From Heliopora coerulea (taxonomy: Eukaryota; Cnidaria; Anthozoa; Scleralcyonacea; Helioporidae), in the NCBI GenBank assembly GCA_030142905.1, contig JASJOG010000098.1:931001-995000 (forward strand): 64,000 nt of DNA. The letters are read 5' to 3'. The notes beneath the pieces are model-generated. The model was not told the DNA's origin and did no database searches. It saw only the letters and a list, made by a program, of their open reading frames with translations. Position 1 is the stretch's first letter, and the number at the start of each line of letters is the position of its first letter. Below are positions 10,175 to 22,081 of this stretch, piece by piece. The position numbers and the translations under genes were made by a program.

Positions 10175-10550
10175 GTCCACAAGCTATTCTACTCAGAAAA
10201 ACTTTCTGAGTCCCTGACGGGAATCGCACCCGTAACCTTCTGATCGCCGGTGAGAAACTATAACCATTGAGCAACATGGACTCAGATGGTGAGCGAAGGT
10301 TACATTTATGAACTGGTTCGAATGATGGTAGACATATGTACTGCCAGTTTGCAAGTCTCGATATGTCGCCTAATTGGTGCTAATCAATGAGTTATTAAAT
10401 TCGAACCAGTACATAAATGTAACCTTCTCTCACTATCACAGTCCATGAAGCTCAATGGTTAGAGCATCTCACCGGCGATCAGAAGGTTACGGGTTCGATT
10501 TCCATCAGGGACTCAGAAAATTTTTCTGAGTAGAATAGCTTGAGAACGTG
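10175..10550. repeat. Head-to-head pair of tRNA-derived SINEs forming a palindrome
   Basis: Two tRNA-like sequences face each other: minus strand at about 10200-10282 and plus strand at about 10441-10517. The plus copy has an A-box-like AGCTCAATGGTTAGAGC and a B-box-like GGTTCGATTTCC. The outer flanks (CAAGCTATTCTACTCAGAAA and its inverse) and the inner flanks (TTCGAACCAGT) also pair, so the whole forms arms of about 150 bp around a short centre. The anticodon loop lacks the U33 of real tRNAs, so I call it a SINE and not a functional tRNA. Confidence 0.7.
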
Positions 10551-10663
10551 GGTATAAAACATCATATATCTACGGAGCTGCCACATTTAATTAAACTTTT
10601 TATCATTATTTTTTATGTTTACTTGGTTGTCATTCATTTTTACAAAGTGCTTATGTTGCTTAC

Positions 10664-10916
10664 CTGAAGGTTGGCACTGAAGTTCTTTGTTGCTTTCCTT
10701 ATTCTCAGCAATATACAGCGCCGCTAATACACCACAGGTCACAAGCAAGACCACGACAAATGAAGACAAGAAAATAATCGGCAAAGGGCGACATTTTTTA
10801 TCATTGTTTGGCATTTCTGATGCGGGAGGTTGTGGTGCAGCCGTTGGAGAACTTGTCATCGCAACGAGCGGTACAGAAGTAGAATTGTTCTCGAGTGCTG
10901 CTTTTGATTCAGCCAT
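10664..10916 (-). CDS. First coding exon of a single-pass membrane protein
   Basis: Minus-strand frame from the ATG complementary to 10914-10916 (MAESKAALENNSTSVPL). It encodes a Ser/Pro/Ala-rich N-terminus of about 40 residues, a basic stop-transfer cluster (NDKKCRPLP), a strong hydrophobic helix (IIFLSSFVVVLLVTCGVLAA), then the start of a polar segment (IAENKESNKELQCQPS). It ends at a consensus donor (CAG|GTAAGC, GT at 10662-10663) in phase 1. The layout fits a type II membrane protein with a short cytoplasmic N-terminus and an ectodomain encoded by later exons to the left, none of which I can identify. The earlier part of the frame starts with TTG and is probably 5' UTR. Confidence 0.55.
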
Positions 10917-10952
10917 TACAATAGCTTGGAACGGAGATGTTTTGTCACACAA

Positions 10953-11838
10953 TGTCTGTGCCTGTTTTCAAAAACAAATTGCATCGGTTAACTCGCAGTA
11001 AATTTCGTTGTAAGTTGTTAGAATTTGTTCTCTAAATTGAAATCAATGACAAACAACCATAGTCAAGTCTTCATCAGAAAATATTTCTTATGGATCGAAG
11101 TCGTATCCTTCCGATAGACGATGAAAAGAAGTAAATCGAAAGAGCCGTGGCTCCGCCTTTTCGCTGGGAACTAATTTATTAAAAAGACACTAAACTCGAT
11201 TACTGACAACAAATAGTGCTATTTTAATAATCCAAAATATCGTTGTAATTTAAATGGTGCACGCCGAAAACTCGCAGGTTTGAAGAGAAATTTACGTTCG
11301 TGATGGGACAGCACTTCATCAACTCTCAACTGCCTTTTAGCCTTTCAGTCTCACAGCTGTTTACAAGATGAATTTCGATGGCGTTCGCAATCTACCTCCA
11401 GATCTACATTGAATGGACTGACAGTGACAGAGATTGACGCATGATCGCGATTGAAATTCCAATAATTTTGCACCTTGTAAACTTTGTAAAGCTTTGACGA
11501 TCGATATCTATATTTGCAGTTGAAATTCACTCGATAGTTACGAAATCATTCATATAATTTAATATAAAAACTGCCGCAGAAGATTTTTCATGGATATTAC
11601 AACCGTTGACAGCACACGCTTTCGAGACCCACCTTTCCAGGATTCCTTGATACGACCCTGGAAATCGTAGAAAGAATGATGTAAGCCCAGCACATTTCGC
11701 TGAAAAACCAGTAATAATATTTTCCTCGCCATTCGTGCATTTAGAAAAAATGTCTGACCGTTGTGACAGGATTGTCTGATGAGCTTCCTAAATTTTACAA
11801 GATAGTGACCATCGATTTACCAAGCCGAAAACGAAGTC
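10953..11838. other. No feature recognised
   Basis: Non-repetitive, moderately AT-rich sequence upstream of the 10.9-kb exon. It may contain that gene's 5' UTR and promoter, but I see no clear TATA or other defined element. Confidence 0.35.
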
Positions 11839-12230
11839 GCAGTATGAATGTAAGAGCCCAGTTCAAAATTGACAGAAAGAGACATCTCTTGATAATAAAC
11901 TCATAACAGTATAAACATGCTTCAGAATACTTTTAATTACCGACGTTTTGTTGCAAACGCAAAAAATTATCAAAGTATGAATACAACTAGAAATTTGGCA
12001 TATTAGCTTATGTTTACATATAAATTTAATATTATATTCTAAACCATCAACATATAATTTCATATGCTAACTTACTCTCTGTATCCTTACTTTGATGATG
12101 TTATACGTTTGCAACGAAACGTAAGTTTTTTATTCCGAAATATATTTACAGTGTTTTAACTTTGTTATTGAGAAAAGGCTCTTTCTGTCAAAAGTTTGAG
12201 CTGGGCTGGCTCTCATTTTCATACTGCAAT
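11839..12230. mobile_element. Foldback PLE-type unit related to the adjacent tandem array
   Basis: Left arm (about 11839-12020) is the inverse of the right arm (about 12070-12225). Both contain the element end sequence GCAGTATGAA...GAGCCCAG, the run CTCTTTCTGTC, and the ATTACGTTTCGTTGCAAACG type core or a diverged version. The right arm is about as similar to part of the 1,254-bp array unit as two family members would be. No protein is encoded. Confidence 0.6.
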
Positions 12231-13220
12231 TCCTGAGGTGCAATTTTCATACTGCAAGGCCTAGAGGTTCAAAGATTTTTTCAAAGGTCATGACAGTTAT
12301 CGGCCACCGTAATTTAGTGAATGAACCGTAATTTAGTGAATGCATGTTCGAATATCGCAACTGATAACTTATTAAGGAAGAAACAAACGCCGAACAATAA
12401 TGCCACCTTGATAACTGAAGATATGAGTGAAAATCAAGAGAATTACTGTGAAATTGCGATATTTCGTCTTTATTTCAAAGACATCATCAGACAGTCAGCC
12501 TATCTGATGATGTTTATCTTGTACTTAAGCACTGGGTATCATTTCTTAGCATGATTTATGCTTACTGTCAAAGCCACCGTCAGGATTTTCTCAAAGACGA
12601 TAGCTGGCAGAATGCAAATATGTTAACTTTCTCCCTGTATTCTTACTTTGATGATGTTATACGTTTGCAACGAAACGTAATTAATTTATTCCGAAATATA
12701 TTTACAGTGTTTTAACTTTGTGTGTTGAGAAAAGGCTCTTTCTGTCAAAAGTTTGAGCTGGGCTCTCATTTTCATACTGCAATCCCTGAACTTTACCTGA
12801 ACGAAAAGATACTCTACAGACACCAGTAGACCATTGTGCGAAGGCAAATTTTATCGGCAGAGATGAACAGGTGACTGATTTGATCTTCTGAAAGGTTTGT
12901 AGAGAATGAACCCTCATCGTGACTGATTGTACCACTAGCTCCCGATTCTGAGTCTAGAGAAGAAAACTTGCTGCTTGCCGTGTGTTTAGAGTTTTTGCCC
13001 TAGTCAGTTAAAACTTTTCTCGTCGTAGATTAAATTGCTTTTGCTGTGATCGATTAAATGATATTTTAACACTGTATTAAACTTTTTTTTTGTCGCGAAT
13101 GAAAGTTTTTTCAAACGTCTTGAGGTTCAAAGGTTTTTTCAAAGGTCATGACAGTTATCGGCCACCGTAATTTAGTGAATGAACCCTGCATGTTCGAATA
13201 TCGCAACTGATAACTTATTA

Positions 13221-13465
13221 AGGAAGAAACAAACGCCGAACAATAATGCCATCTTGATAACTGAAGATATGAGTGAAAATCAAGAGAATTACTGTGAAAT
13301 TGCGATATTTCGTCTTTATTTCAAAGACATCATCAGACAGTCAGCCTATCTGATGATGTCTTTGAAATATAGACGAAATATCACAATTTCATAGTAATTC
13401 TCTTGATTTTAACTCATATTTTGAGTTATCAAGATGGTTTTATTGTTCGGAGTTTGTTTCTTCCT
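13221..13465. repeat. Long palindrome within each array unit (first full copy shown)
   Basis: Arms of about 115-120 bp (GGAAGAAACAAACGCCGAAC at the left, its diverged inverse at the right) meet near 13346. The same palindrome recurs at +1,254, +2,508 and +3,762. The right arm differs from the left by scattered substitutions while copies between units are identical, so the palindrome predates the amplification. In the first unit of the array the right arm is deleted. Confidence 0.85.
13350..13378 (+). ncRNA. Hammerhead-ribozyme-like core in the array unit
   Basis: CTGATGA at 13350-13356 is followed by a possible stem of four pairs (TGTC with GACG) and GAAA at 13375-13378, which is the order and spacing of the two conserved boxes of hammerhead ribozymes. 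A second, weaker match (TTGATGA at 13902, GAAA at 13926) lies later in each unit. Stem III and a cleavage triplet are not convincing by eye, so activity is unproven. Confidence 0.35.
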
Positions 13466-16400
13466 TTATTTGCAAAATTTGTCGGCTGGTTCTGGATTTT
13501 GATAAAATTATTGAAAGGCAGAATTTCGAAAGGCCTGCACAAATGCGCCTATACTGAACTGGTGTACATGACAGGTTCTATGCGGGCCGCATGGTTGTTT
13601 TAGGTATGAAATTCATGCACTTACCTTAAAACGCTGTTGATTTGGATAAACAGTCACACACTTACGAGACTTCCTCAAAATTAAGAACGTTCGCTTTCGA
13701 AAGCTAATGTCAGTAGCTGTAGAATATAACGGCAACACCGTCTGATGTGCAGCTGTTGTTTGCATGTTTATCTTGTACTTAAGCACTGGGTATCATTTCT
13801 TAGCATGATTTATGCTTACTGTCAAAGCCACCGTCAGGATTTTCTCAAAGACGATAGCTGGCAGAATGCAAATATGTTAACTTTCTCCCTGTATTCTTAC
13901 TTTGATGATGTTATACGTTTGCAACGAAACGTAATTAATTTATTCCGAAATATATTTACAGTGTTTTAACTTTGTGTGTTGAGAAAAGGCTCTTTCTGTC
14001 AAAAGTTTGAGCTGGGCTCTCATTTTCATACTGCAATCCCTGAACTTTACCTGAACGAAAAGATACTCTACAGACACCAGTAGACCATTGTGCGAAGGCA
14101 AATTTTATCGGCAGAGATGAACAGGTGACTGATTTGATCTTCTGAAAGGTTTGTAGAGAATGAACCCTCATCGTGACTGATTGTACCACTAGCTCCCGAT
14201 TCTGAGTCTAGAGAAGAAAACTTGCTGCTTGCCGTGTGTTTAGAGTTTTTGCCCTAGTCAGTTAAAACTTTTCTCGTCGTAGATTAAATTGCTTTTGCTG
14301 TGATCGATTAAATGATATTTTAACACTGTATTAAACTTTTTTTTTGTCGCGAATGAAAGTTTTTTCAAACGTCTTGAGGTTCAAAGGTTTTTTCAAAGGT
14401 CATGACAGTTATCGGCCACCGTAATTTAGTGAATGAACCCTGCATGTTCGAATATCGCAACTGATAACTTATTAAGGAAGAAACAAACGCCGAACAATAA
14501 TGCCATCTTGATAACTGAAGATATGAGTGAAAATCAAGAGAATTACTGTGAAATTGCGATATTTCGTCTTTATTTCAAAGACATCATCAGACAGTCAGCC
14601 TATCTGATGATGTCTTTGAAATATAGACGAAATATCACAATTTCATAGTAATTCTCTTGATTTTAACTCATATTTTGAGTTATCAAGATGGTTTTATTGT
14701 TCGGAGTTTGTTTCTTCCTTTATTTGCAAAATTTGTCGGCTGGTTCTGGATTTTGATAAAATTATTGAAAGGCAGAATTTCGAAAGGCCTGCACAAATGC
14801 GCCTATACTGAACTGGTGTACATGACAGGTTCTATGCGGGCCGCATGGTTGTTTTAGGTATGAAATTCATGCACTTACCTTAAAACGCTGTTGATTTGGA
14901 TAAACAGTCACACACTTACGAGACTTCCTCAAAATTAAGAACGTTCGCTTTCGAAAGCTAATGTCAGTAGCTGTAGAATATAACGGCAACACCGTCTGAT
15001 GTGCAGCTGTTGTTTGCATGTTTATCTTGTACTTAAGCACTGGGTATCATTTCTTAGCATGATTTATGCTTACTGTCAAAGCCACCGTCAGGATTTTCTC
15101 AAAGACGATAGCTGGCAGAATGCAAATATGTTAACTTTCTCCCTGTATTCTTACTTTGATGATGTTATACGTTTGCAACGAAACGTAATTAATTTATTCC
15201 GAAATATATTTACAGTGTTTTAACTTTGTGTGTTGAGAAAAGGCTCTTTCTGTCAAAAGTTTGAGCTGGGCTCTCATTTTCATACTGCAATCCCTGAACT
15301 TTACCTGAACGAAAAGATACTCTACAGACACCAGTAGACCATTGTGCGAAGGCAAATTTTATCGGCAGAGATGAACAGGTGACTGATTTGATCTTCTGAA
15401 AGGTTTGTAGAGAATGAACCCTCATCGTGACTGATTGTACCACTAGCTCCCGATTCTGAGTCTAGAGAAGAAAACTTGCTGCTTGCCGTGTGTTTAGAGT
15501 TTTTGCCCTAGTCAGTTAAAACTTTTCTCGTCGTAGATTAAATTGCTTTTGCTGTGATCGATTAAATGATATTTTAACACTGTATTAAACTTTTTTTTTG
15601 TCGCGAATGAAAGTTTTTTCAAACGTCTTGAGGTTCAAAGGTTTTTTCAAAGGTCATGACAGTTATCGGCCACCGTAATTTAGTGAATGAACCCTGCATG
15701 TTCGAATATCGCAACTGATAACTTATTAAGGAAGAAACAAACGCCGAACAATAATGCCATCTTGATAACTGAAGATATGAGTGAAAATCAAGAGAATTAC
15801 TGTGAAATTGCGATATTTCGTCTTTATTTCAAAGACATCATCAGACAGTCAGCCTATCTGATGATGTCTTTGAAATATAGACGAAATATCACAATTTCAT
15901 AGTAATTCTCTTGATTTTAACTCATATTTTGAGTTATCAAGATGGTTTTATTGTTCGGAGTTTGTTTCTTCCTTTATTTGCAAAATTTGTCGGCTGGTTC
16001 TGGATTTTGATAAAATTATTGAAAGGCAGAATTTCGAAAGGCCTGCACAAATGCGCCTATACTGAACTGGTGTACATGACAGGTTCTATGCGGGCCGCAT
16101 GGTTGTTTTAGGTATGAAATTCATGCACTTACCTTAAAACGCTGTTGATTTGGATAAACAGTCACACACTTACGAGACTTCCTCAAAATTAAGAACGTTC
16201 GCTTTCGAAAGCTAATGTCAGTAGCTGTAGAATATAACGGCAACACCGTCTGATGTGCAGCTGTTGTTTGCATGTTTATCTTGTACTTAAGCACTGGGTA
16301 TCATTTCTTAGCATGATTTATGCTTACTGTCAAAGCCACCGTCAGGATTTTCTCAAAGACGATAGCTGGCAGAATGCAAATATGTTAACTTTCTCCCTGT

Positions 16401-17631
16401 ATTCTTACTTTGATGATGTTATACGTTTGCAACGAAACGTAATTAATTTATTCCGAAATATATTTACAGTGTTTTAACTTTGTGTGTTGAGAAAAGGCTC
16501 TTTCTGTCAAAAGTTTGAGCTGGGCTCTCATTTTCATACTGCAATCCCTGAACTTTACCTGAACGAAAAGATACTCTACAGACACCAGTAGACCATTGTG
16601 CGAAGGCAAATTTTATCGGCAGAGATGAACAGGTGACTGATTTGATCTTCTGAAAGGTTTGTAGAGAATGAACCCTCATCGTGACTGATTGTACCACTAG
16701 CTCCCGATTCTGAGTCTAGAGAAGAAAACTTGCTGCTTGCCGTGTGTTTAGAGTTTTTGCCCTAGTCAGTTAAAACTTTTCTCGTCGTAGATTAAATTGC
16801 TTTTGCTGTGATCGATTAAATGATATTTTAACACTGTATTAAACTTTTTTTTTGTCGCGAATGAAAGTTTTTTCAAACGTCTTGAGGTTCAAAGGTTTTT
16901 TCAAAGGTCATGACAGTTATCGGCCACCGTAATTTAGTGAATGAACCCTGCATGTTCGAATATCGCAACTGATAACTTATTAAGGAAGAAACAAACGCCG
17001 AACAATAATGCCATCTTGATAACTGAAGATATGAGTGAAAATCAAGAGAATTACTGTGAAATTGCGATATTTCGTCTTTATTTCAAAGACATCATCAGAC
17101 AGTCAGCCTATCTGATGATGTCTTTGAAATATAGACGAAATATCACAATTTCATAGTAATTCTCTTGATTTTAACTCATATTTTGAGTTATCAAGATGGT
17201 TTTATTGTTCGGAGTTTGTTTCTTCCTTTATTTGCAAAATTTGTCGGCTGGTTCTGGATTTTGATAAAATTATTGAAAGGCAGAATTTCGAAAGGCCTGC
17301 ACAAATGCGCCTATACTGAACTGGTGTACATGACAGGTTCTATGCGGGCCGCATGGTTGTTTTAGGTATGAAATTCATGCACTTACCTTAAAACGCTGTT
17401 GATTTGGATAAACAGTCACACACTTACGAGACTTCCTCAAAATTAAGAACGTTCGCTTTCGAAAGCTAATGTCAGTAGCTGTAGAATATAACGGCAACAC
17501 CGTCTGATGTGCAGCTGTTGTTCGCATGTTTATCTTGTGCTTAGGCACTGGGTATCATTTCTTAGCATGATTTATGCTTACTGTCAAAGCCATCGTCAGG
17601 ATTTTCTCAAAGACGATAGCTGGCAGAAGGC

Positions 17632-18252
17632 AAATAGTTTCAACATTCCACAACGGTCAGCGCAGTAGTTACAAAACATTTGAAATGAGACTTTGCTGCA
17701 GTTCAATAGCAGGCTTATCTACTAAATTAAATTTCAAAGTTTGTGGAAGCTGCCATTTTTATATTATAGAACGAGTGATAACGGTAAGATAAACATTGAG
17801 AGTTACCTGTCCAAGTCTAATTTATGATACACTTTTCGCTGCTCGTTACCAGAAAATTTAGGGTGCGATCGATTGACCCTATTCCGGAATGAGAATACTT
17901 GGAATAATTAACAATTATCCACCGAAGTGGAGGTAAATATCTATGCAATTCACCGACCCTGAGGTGAATAATTCTTTTAGCATATACCACGCAAAATTGT
18001 TTTCACATATGTATTTTTAAAACTTTTAAAACAAATTTATCGAACTCAGTTTGTTTGTCGCCCACTCATCATTCGTAAACAAAACATTTTGAACTCATCC
18101 TAAGCGCATTTGTCCCTAAAAAGTAAAAGATATACAAACGTTTGAATGCTTTCTCGCCAAATATTGTTGCTTTTTGGTATTATCTGGCACGGCGGCTTCG
18201 TTTACTTAAGAAAAGTTGTTCTTCCACAATATAAACAAAACTGGAGACCATC
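17632..18252. other. No feature recognised
   Basis: AT-rich unique sequence between the array and the Myb/SANT relic. A short Ser/Arg-rich frame overlaps the array end, but I see no support for it being a gene. Confidence 0.35.
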
Positions 18253-18735
18253 TTGTTTTGCTCGGAGGTGAATAGTGAAGAATATTCCGAGATAGAGGAA
18301 CCAATCATATTGCGCGAAAAACACTATTCACCCTCAAGGTATATGCTAAAACAGGATATCCGTTTGATTGAAACCCTATTCCAATTCCAGAATAGACAGA
18401 TTGTATTCCAAATGGCGGAGCGAATTCGTGCGAGCAGTGAAACTGCTGAAATTGAGGTGTTACGAAAAAAAGGATACTGTTGGACTCGTGAAGAGATCCT
18501 TCTCCTCATAGCTCTTTATCTGGAGATGAAAGATATGTTTACAAATGTTAATTACAAAAAAAGAAAATGTGGAGCATGGTTTCATATCAGTTGAGGAATG
18601 AAAGTGAATGCAGTGCTCGTCCTGACCACTGTGAGGGGGAAATAGAAAGCGCTTACGTCTGCCTTTCAGAAATGTGAAGACAACCTTTATCTTTTTATAT
18701 TTTTCTGAAAATTCCTTGCAGAAATTCCCGAAAGT
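18253..18735 (+). pseudogene. Myb/SANT-like DNA-binding domain relic
   Basis: The frame from 18253 ends with RKKGYCWTREEILLLIALYL EMKD, like helix 1 of a Myb/SANT (trihelix-type) domain. After a frameshift near 18560 the neighbouring frame gives KMWSMVSYQLRNESECSARP, like helix 2. A third frame gives GK*KALTSAFQKCEDNLYLF, where a stop replaces the Trp expected in helix 3. Such domains occur in host regulators and as the accessory protein of Harbinger transposons. With at least two frame breaks and a stop it is a pseudogene; the source gene cannot be told. Confidence 0.55.
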
Positions 18736-18924
18736 GTGCTTTTGGTGCATGTAGAACTTAACATTTTAAAGCGATTCATGCCCCCAGATCCCACACTGTA
18801 ATAAGAAAAGCTGTCATATATGTTTGCAGTTTCGCTGCAAACTCACGCCAGAATTTTCATTATTTCCAATGGCCGCTGCACTTTTCTAGAGTTTCCGCCG
18901 GGTCTGTAAAGTTTGTGGTAATGA

Positions 18925-18972
18925 ACATGGTATGGTATGATATGGTATGGTATGGTATAGTATGGTATGGTA
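18925..18972. repeat. (TATGG)n microsatellite
   Basis: About nine imperfect copies of a 5-bp unit, GGTAT. Confidence 0.9.
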
Positions 18973-19124
18973 AAACTTTATTTAACCATACACACCACGA
19001 CAACTTTTGCTGATTTCAACGAGGTGTGACACATTTATACATACGAATTTAAAATATTAAGAAAAAAAGTTCTGTAACTACTATAAAATAGTATAATGTA
19101 ACTACTACTTATAAATATATACTA

Positions 19125-19173
19125 TATAAATATATACTATATAAATAAATACTATATAAAAATATACTATATA

Positions 19174-19216
<43 letters not shown>
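19125..19216. repeat. TATAAATA and (TA)n tract
   Basis: Imperfect ACTATATAAATAT repeats grade into a pure TA dinucleotide run ending at about 19216, right at the 3' end of the neighbouring PLE. Confidence 0.9.
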
Positions 19217-19218
<2 letters not shown>

Positions 19219-19287
19219 CAAGTACCTCCAGCTTCCAGGTTTTAAAAACATTTAAAAAACTTTCACAGATTAAAATCTTTATTAACT

Positions 19288-19326
19288 CTCCAACGTTTCA
19301 GGGCACTGCCCCTTTATCAAGGATAC
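19288..19326 (-). ncRNA. Hammerhead-like motif in PLE 3' region
   Basis: On the minus strand TTGATAA is followed by a perfect-looking small hairpin (AGGGGCAGTGCCCT) and GAAACGTT. The arrangement resembles hammerhead box 1, stem II and box 2, with box 1 diverged. Similar motifs occur at 36.2 kb and in the foldback units. Confidence 0.35.
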
Positions 19327-19375
19327 AGAATACAAAGTGAGGAGCCCCTATTTATACCAAAAAATATATTTACAA

Positions 19376-20125
19376 TTAAAGTGAGAAATCCCTAATGTTC
19401 AAACCTTTCGGAACAAAGGTATCTAATTTATAAGTCCAAAAGCTTTCTCTATACGTAGGGTCATTTACATCCGTACGATCTATTACCTTCACTTGAATAT
19501 CTTCAATTCCCTTATGTCCTTCATGAAAATGAGCATACAAATGCTCCCCCGAAATCCCTCTTTGACCTTTTCCAAACCGTTTCAAGCTACGTTTATGGTT
19601 ATTAAACCTCTGTCGAAAGGATGTAACTGTACTACCCACGTATATTTCTGAACATCTCTTACAAGTTATTAAGTAAATCACTCCTGCCGAATCGCAATCA
19701 AAACTAAAATTTATGAAATACATATATGCCCCCCGACCATCCCCAAAACTACTTCCTTCTTCTACAAAGTTGCAAATCTGGCAGCGTGATTTACCACAGT
19801 CCCTCATTCCTTCATCCCCTATATCCCCCAACCTAACTTTTGCCCTCACCAAACTATCTCTTAAATTTCTAGGTCTCCGGTGTACTATCTTAGGTTTTTC
19901 GTTAAATATTTTTGCTGTCCCATCCGACACCTGCAAAATCGGCCAAAGTGAATCCACAACTTTTCCTAACCCCGACAACACTGGATAGAAAGTCATAAGT
20001 AATGAAGTCATATCCCTCTTTTTCCCTTTTCTTTCTTCCCTGACAAAGTAGGCTATCCCTGGAGATTCCTTCGGCCTTGTTAAATTGGGAATCAACAAAA
20101 CCTTTGGTAAAACCCCTTTTTTCAA
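19376..20125 (-). pseudogene. PLE linker and GIY-YIG endonuclease frame
   Basis: A 249-codon open frame covering the end of the RT/thumb, the linker and the nuclease. The RT-derived part includes FNEKPKIVHRRPRNLRDSLV. CGKSRCQICNFV is the linker Cys motif. GVIYLITCKRCSEIYVGSTV is the GIY-YIG core, with the catalytic Arg in SFRQRFNNHK and a downstream Glu in YRESFW. These nucleases nick DNA to prime reverse transcription. This segment is intact but upstream RT parts are not, so the element is inactive. It is closely similar to the fragment at 36.3 kb. Confidence 0.85.
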
Positions 20126-20731
20126 AATTCCCTCAAAGCATCTCTATTCTCCTATTATAAGTTTCTTTCATACTACATATACGTTTTATCCTGAAGGGTT
20201 GACCATACGAAATTCCCTTCCTAACATGCGTCGGGTGACACGTCCCATAATGCAAATACTGAAGTGTATCCGTCGGCTTAGAATACACACCAGTCAAAAT
20301 CCTTCCATCCTCCATCAAAATCATAACATCCAGCTACGAAAGCCTCTTGGTTGACCATTCACAAGTATACTAAATACAAGGATGGTAACCATTAATAAAA
20401 TTCAAGAATTCAAGTAAAGTCTCCTCTCCATGAAGCCAGTTGAGAAAAACATGGTCCAAAAAAACGCCACCAAACCAAAGGATCCTGGTGATATTCTCTT
20501 ATCATTTTCTCTTCCAACTTCGACATAAAAATATTAGCAAAGGAATGTGCAAACTTAGTACCTATAGACGTACTCAATATCTGATGATAGATTTTATCTT
20601 CAAATTCAAAATAATTATTTTTTAAATATTTTTAAATTTAAATAGTTCCGCCAAATCTATCAAATCCTCCACTGGCAATTCCTCGTCAATACCTATATTC
20701 CAATTATAATCATTTAAAACCGACCTCATAC

Positions 20732-20732
<1 letters not shown>

Positions 20733-20775
<43 letters not shown>

Positions 20776-20830
20776 AACATATATACATTACACATATACA
20801 TATACATAAAAATATTAAAAAGGAACAGTG
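20733..20830. repeat. (CA)n and (TA)n microsatellite
   Basis: An AC dinucleotide run (about 20739-20766) passes into TATA and ACATATA repeats. Confidence 0.9.
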
Positions 20831-20936
20831 TAAATATGCTACTTGGCATGATCCAGCATGATTGCTTAAGTCCGACGTATATGCCTCTTGAACGAGTACA
20901 GCGTCTCAGATAATTTGGTTTCTTGTGAAAGATCAT

Positions 20937-22080
20937 TCCTCAACATAGCACAGCTATCGTGCAATAACTGTACGATCTGTAAATTTACGGAGGAGGAATC
21001 CAAGGGGATGGGAAATGATCCCCGAGGCCCATATTTTCAGCTGCTATACACAAGTATCTTACGTAGATCATCATAATACAGTCTTTTAATAAAATCACGA
21101 GCACTGTACGTTGGCTATGATCGGTTAATACCCGTGTTTGGGTCAGAGTATCCGAACATGGAAAATTTCCCACCAAAAGTGCATGAAGATTGTGTTGCAA
21201 GTTCAGTCTTATGTGGTTTTTTGAAAGAGATACGTAATGGTTTTTAGTGTGTTTTAATACAGCATTTAACACACTTAGGGGGATGGAAAACACTCGCTTG
21301 TTTTTTATCTTTTCTTCACGTTTAACTGGGTCATCTTTGTTGGCAAAAGTTTGATCTTCATAAACTTGTCTTAGACTGGTTGTTGGTGATTTTTGGGGGA
21401 ATCTCTCACCTCATCAATGTGTTAATAAAGTTAACGGATTTTTATTGGCCGTTATTTTATAAAACAAATACCACAATAGATTCCTGTGTTCGGATACTGT
21501 GATCCAAACACTTGGGATGTTGCTCGACTTTCAAAAAGCCAAACACTCACCTTGCTACTCGTGTTTTTTGGGGGGTTTTTTTTTCACGTTTTTCTGAAGA
21601 CTCGCTAACGTTCCGCCTGTTTGGATCGCAGAATCTGGAAGCAGAAATCCATTTGGTATTTCTTAAATAATTGGTTCCCTGAACAGTACGGTTATTAGAA
21701 TATTTTCAAATTCCAAAACACTGGTGGTACATTTTGCAATGAAAGCGTGCAAGATATTCTCTCTTTACCTTGGGACAAACGGACAATTTAATTTTAGAAC
21801 TGTTCTCTTTAATTCTCGCTTAGTTCAACAGCATGGATAGCTTGATAATACCGTGGCCCATAAGTGACACACTCGTTCCGTAGAAACCAAACTTCACGGC
21901 TACGAATTTTCTCTGCGACTTATCTGCGCCACGTTTAGACCAAAAATTGCCTCCGACATTTACGTATCCTCCACAAGAACTGCAAAAAATTTTTCTGGTT
22001 CGAGTTTTCTTGTTCTTTTGCCTGCCAAATTACATGCTCTTTTGGCTAGATGACCGCGCAGCGTTTTGAACTTTCTATGG
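20937..22080. repeat. No gene; contains a dispersed repeat shared with 48.2 kb
   Basis: About 21335-21640 is similar to 48236-48530 (shared landmarks: GTTGATAAAGTTAAC-type block, GATCCAAACACTTGG, and a TTTTTTCACGTTTTT block), about 75-80 percent by eye. The rest is unique with no recognised feature. Confidence 0.6.
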
Positions 22081-22081
22081 A

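Larger units (their letters stand above)
12257..17631 (+). repeat. Tandem array of a 1,254-bp unit
   Basis: Marker sequences recur at exactly 1,254-bp spacing (for example GAGGTTCAAAGG at 13122 and 14376). There are three full units, 13122-14375, 14376-15629 and 15630-16883. The first unit (12257-13121) lacks the central segment found at 13353-13766 in the next one. A last, truncated unit (16884-17631) diverges near its end. The inner copies are almost identical, so all small frames inside repeat perfectly; none resembles a known protein and I treat them as non-coding. Each full unit contains a long palindrome and two hammerhead-like cores. Confidence 0.9.
19220..20700 (-). mobile_element. 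Degenerate Penelope-like retroelement, 5'-truncated
   Basis: Minus-strand remains of the single PLE polyprotein. From right to left: reverse transcriptase palm fragments (LPVEDLIDLAELF, then KFAHSFANIFMSKLEEK), the catalytic region around 20440-20470 where a frameshift follows WWRF and the expected second Asp of the catalytic pair reads His, then ILTGVYSKPTDTLQYLHYG (about 20270), the linker with a Cys-Gly-Lys-Ser-Arg-Cys zinc-like motif (about 19800), and the GIY-YIG endonuclease (VIYLITCKRC ... YVGST ... RFNNHKRS). The 3' UTR runs to about 19220. A (CA)n repeat lies beyond the 5' truncation point. Confidence 0.85.

Noticed and set aside
12702..17365. Four sets of identical 66-77-codon frames in the tandem array
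   Set aside because: They repeat only because the DNA unit repeats; no family resemblance, and they overlap the palindromes.
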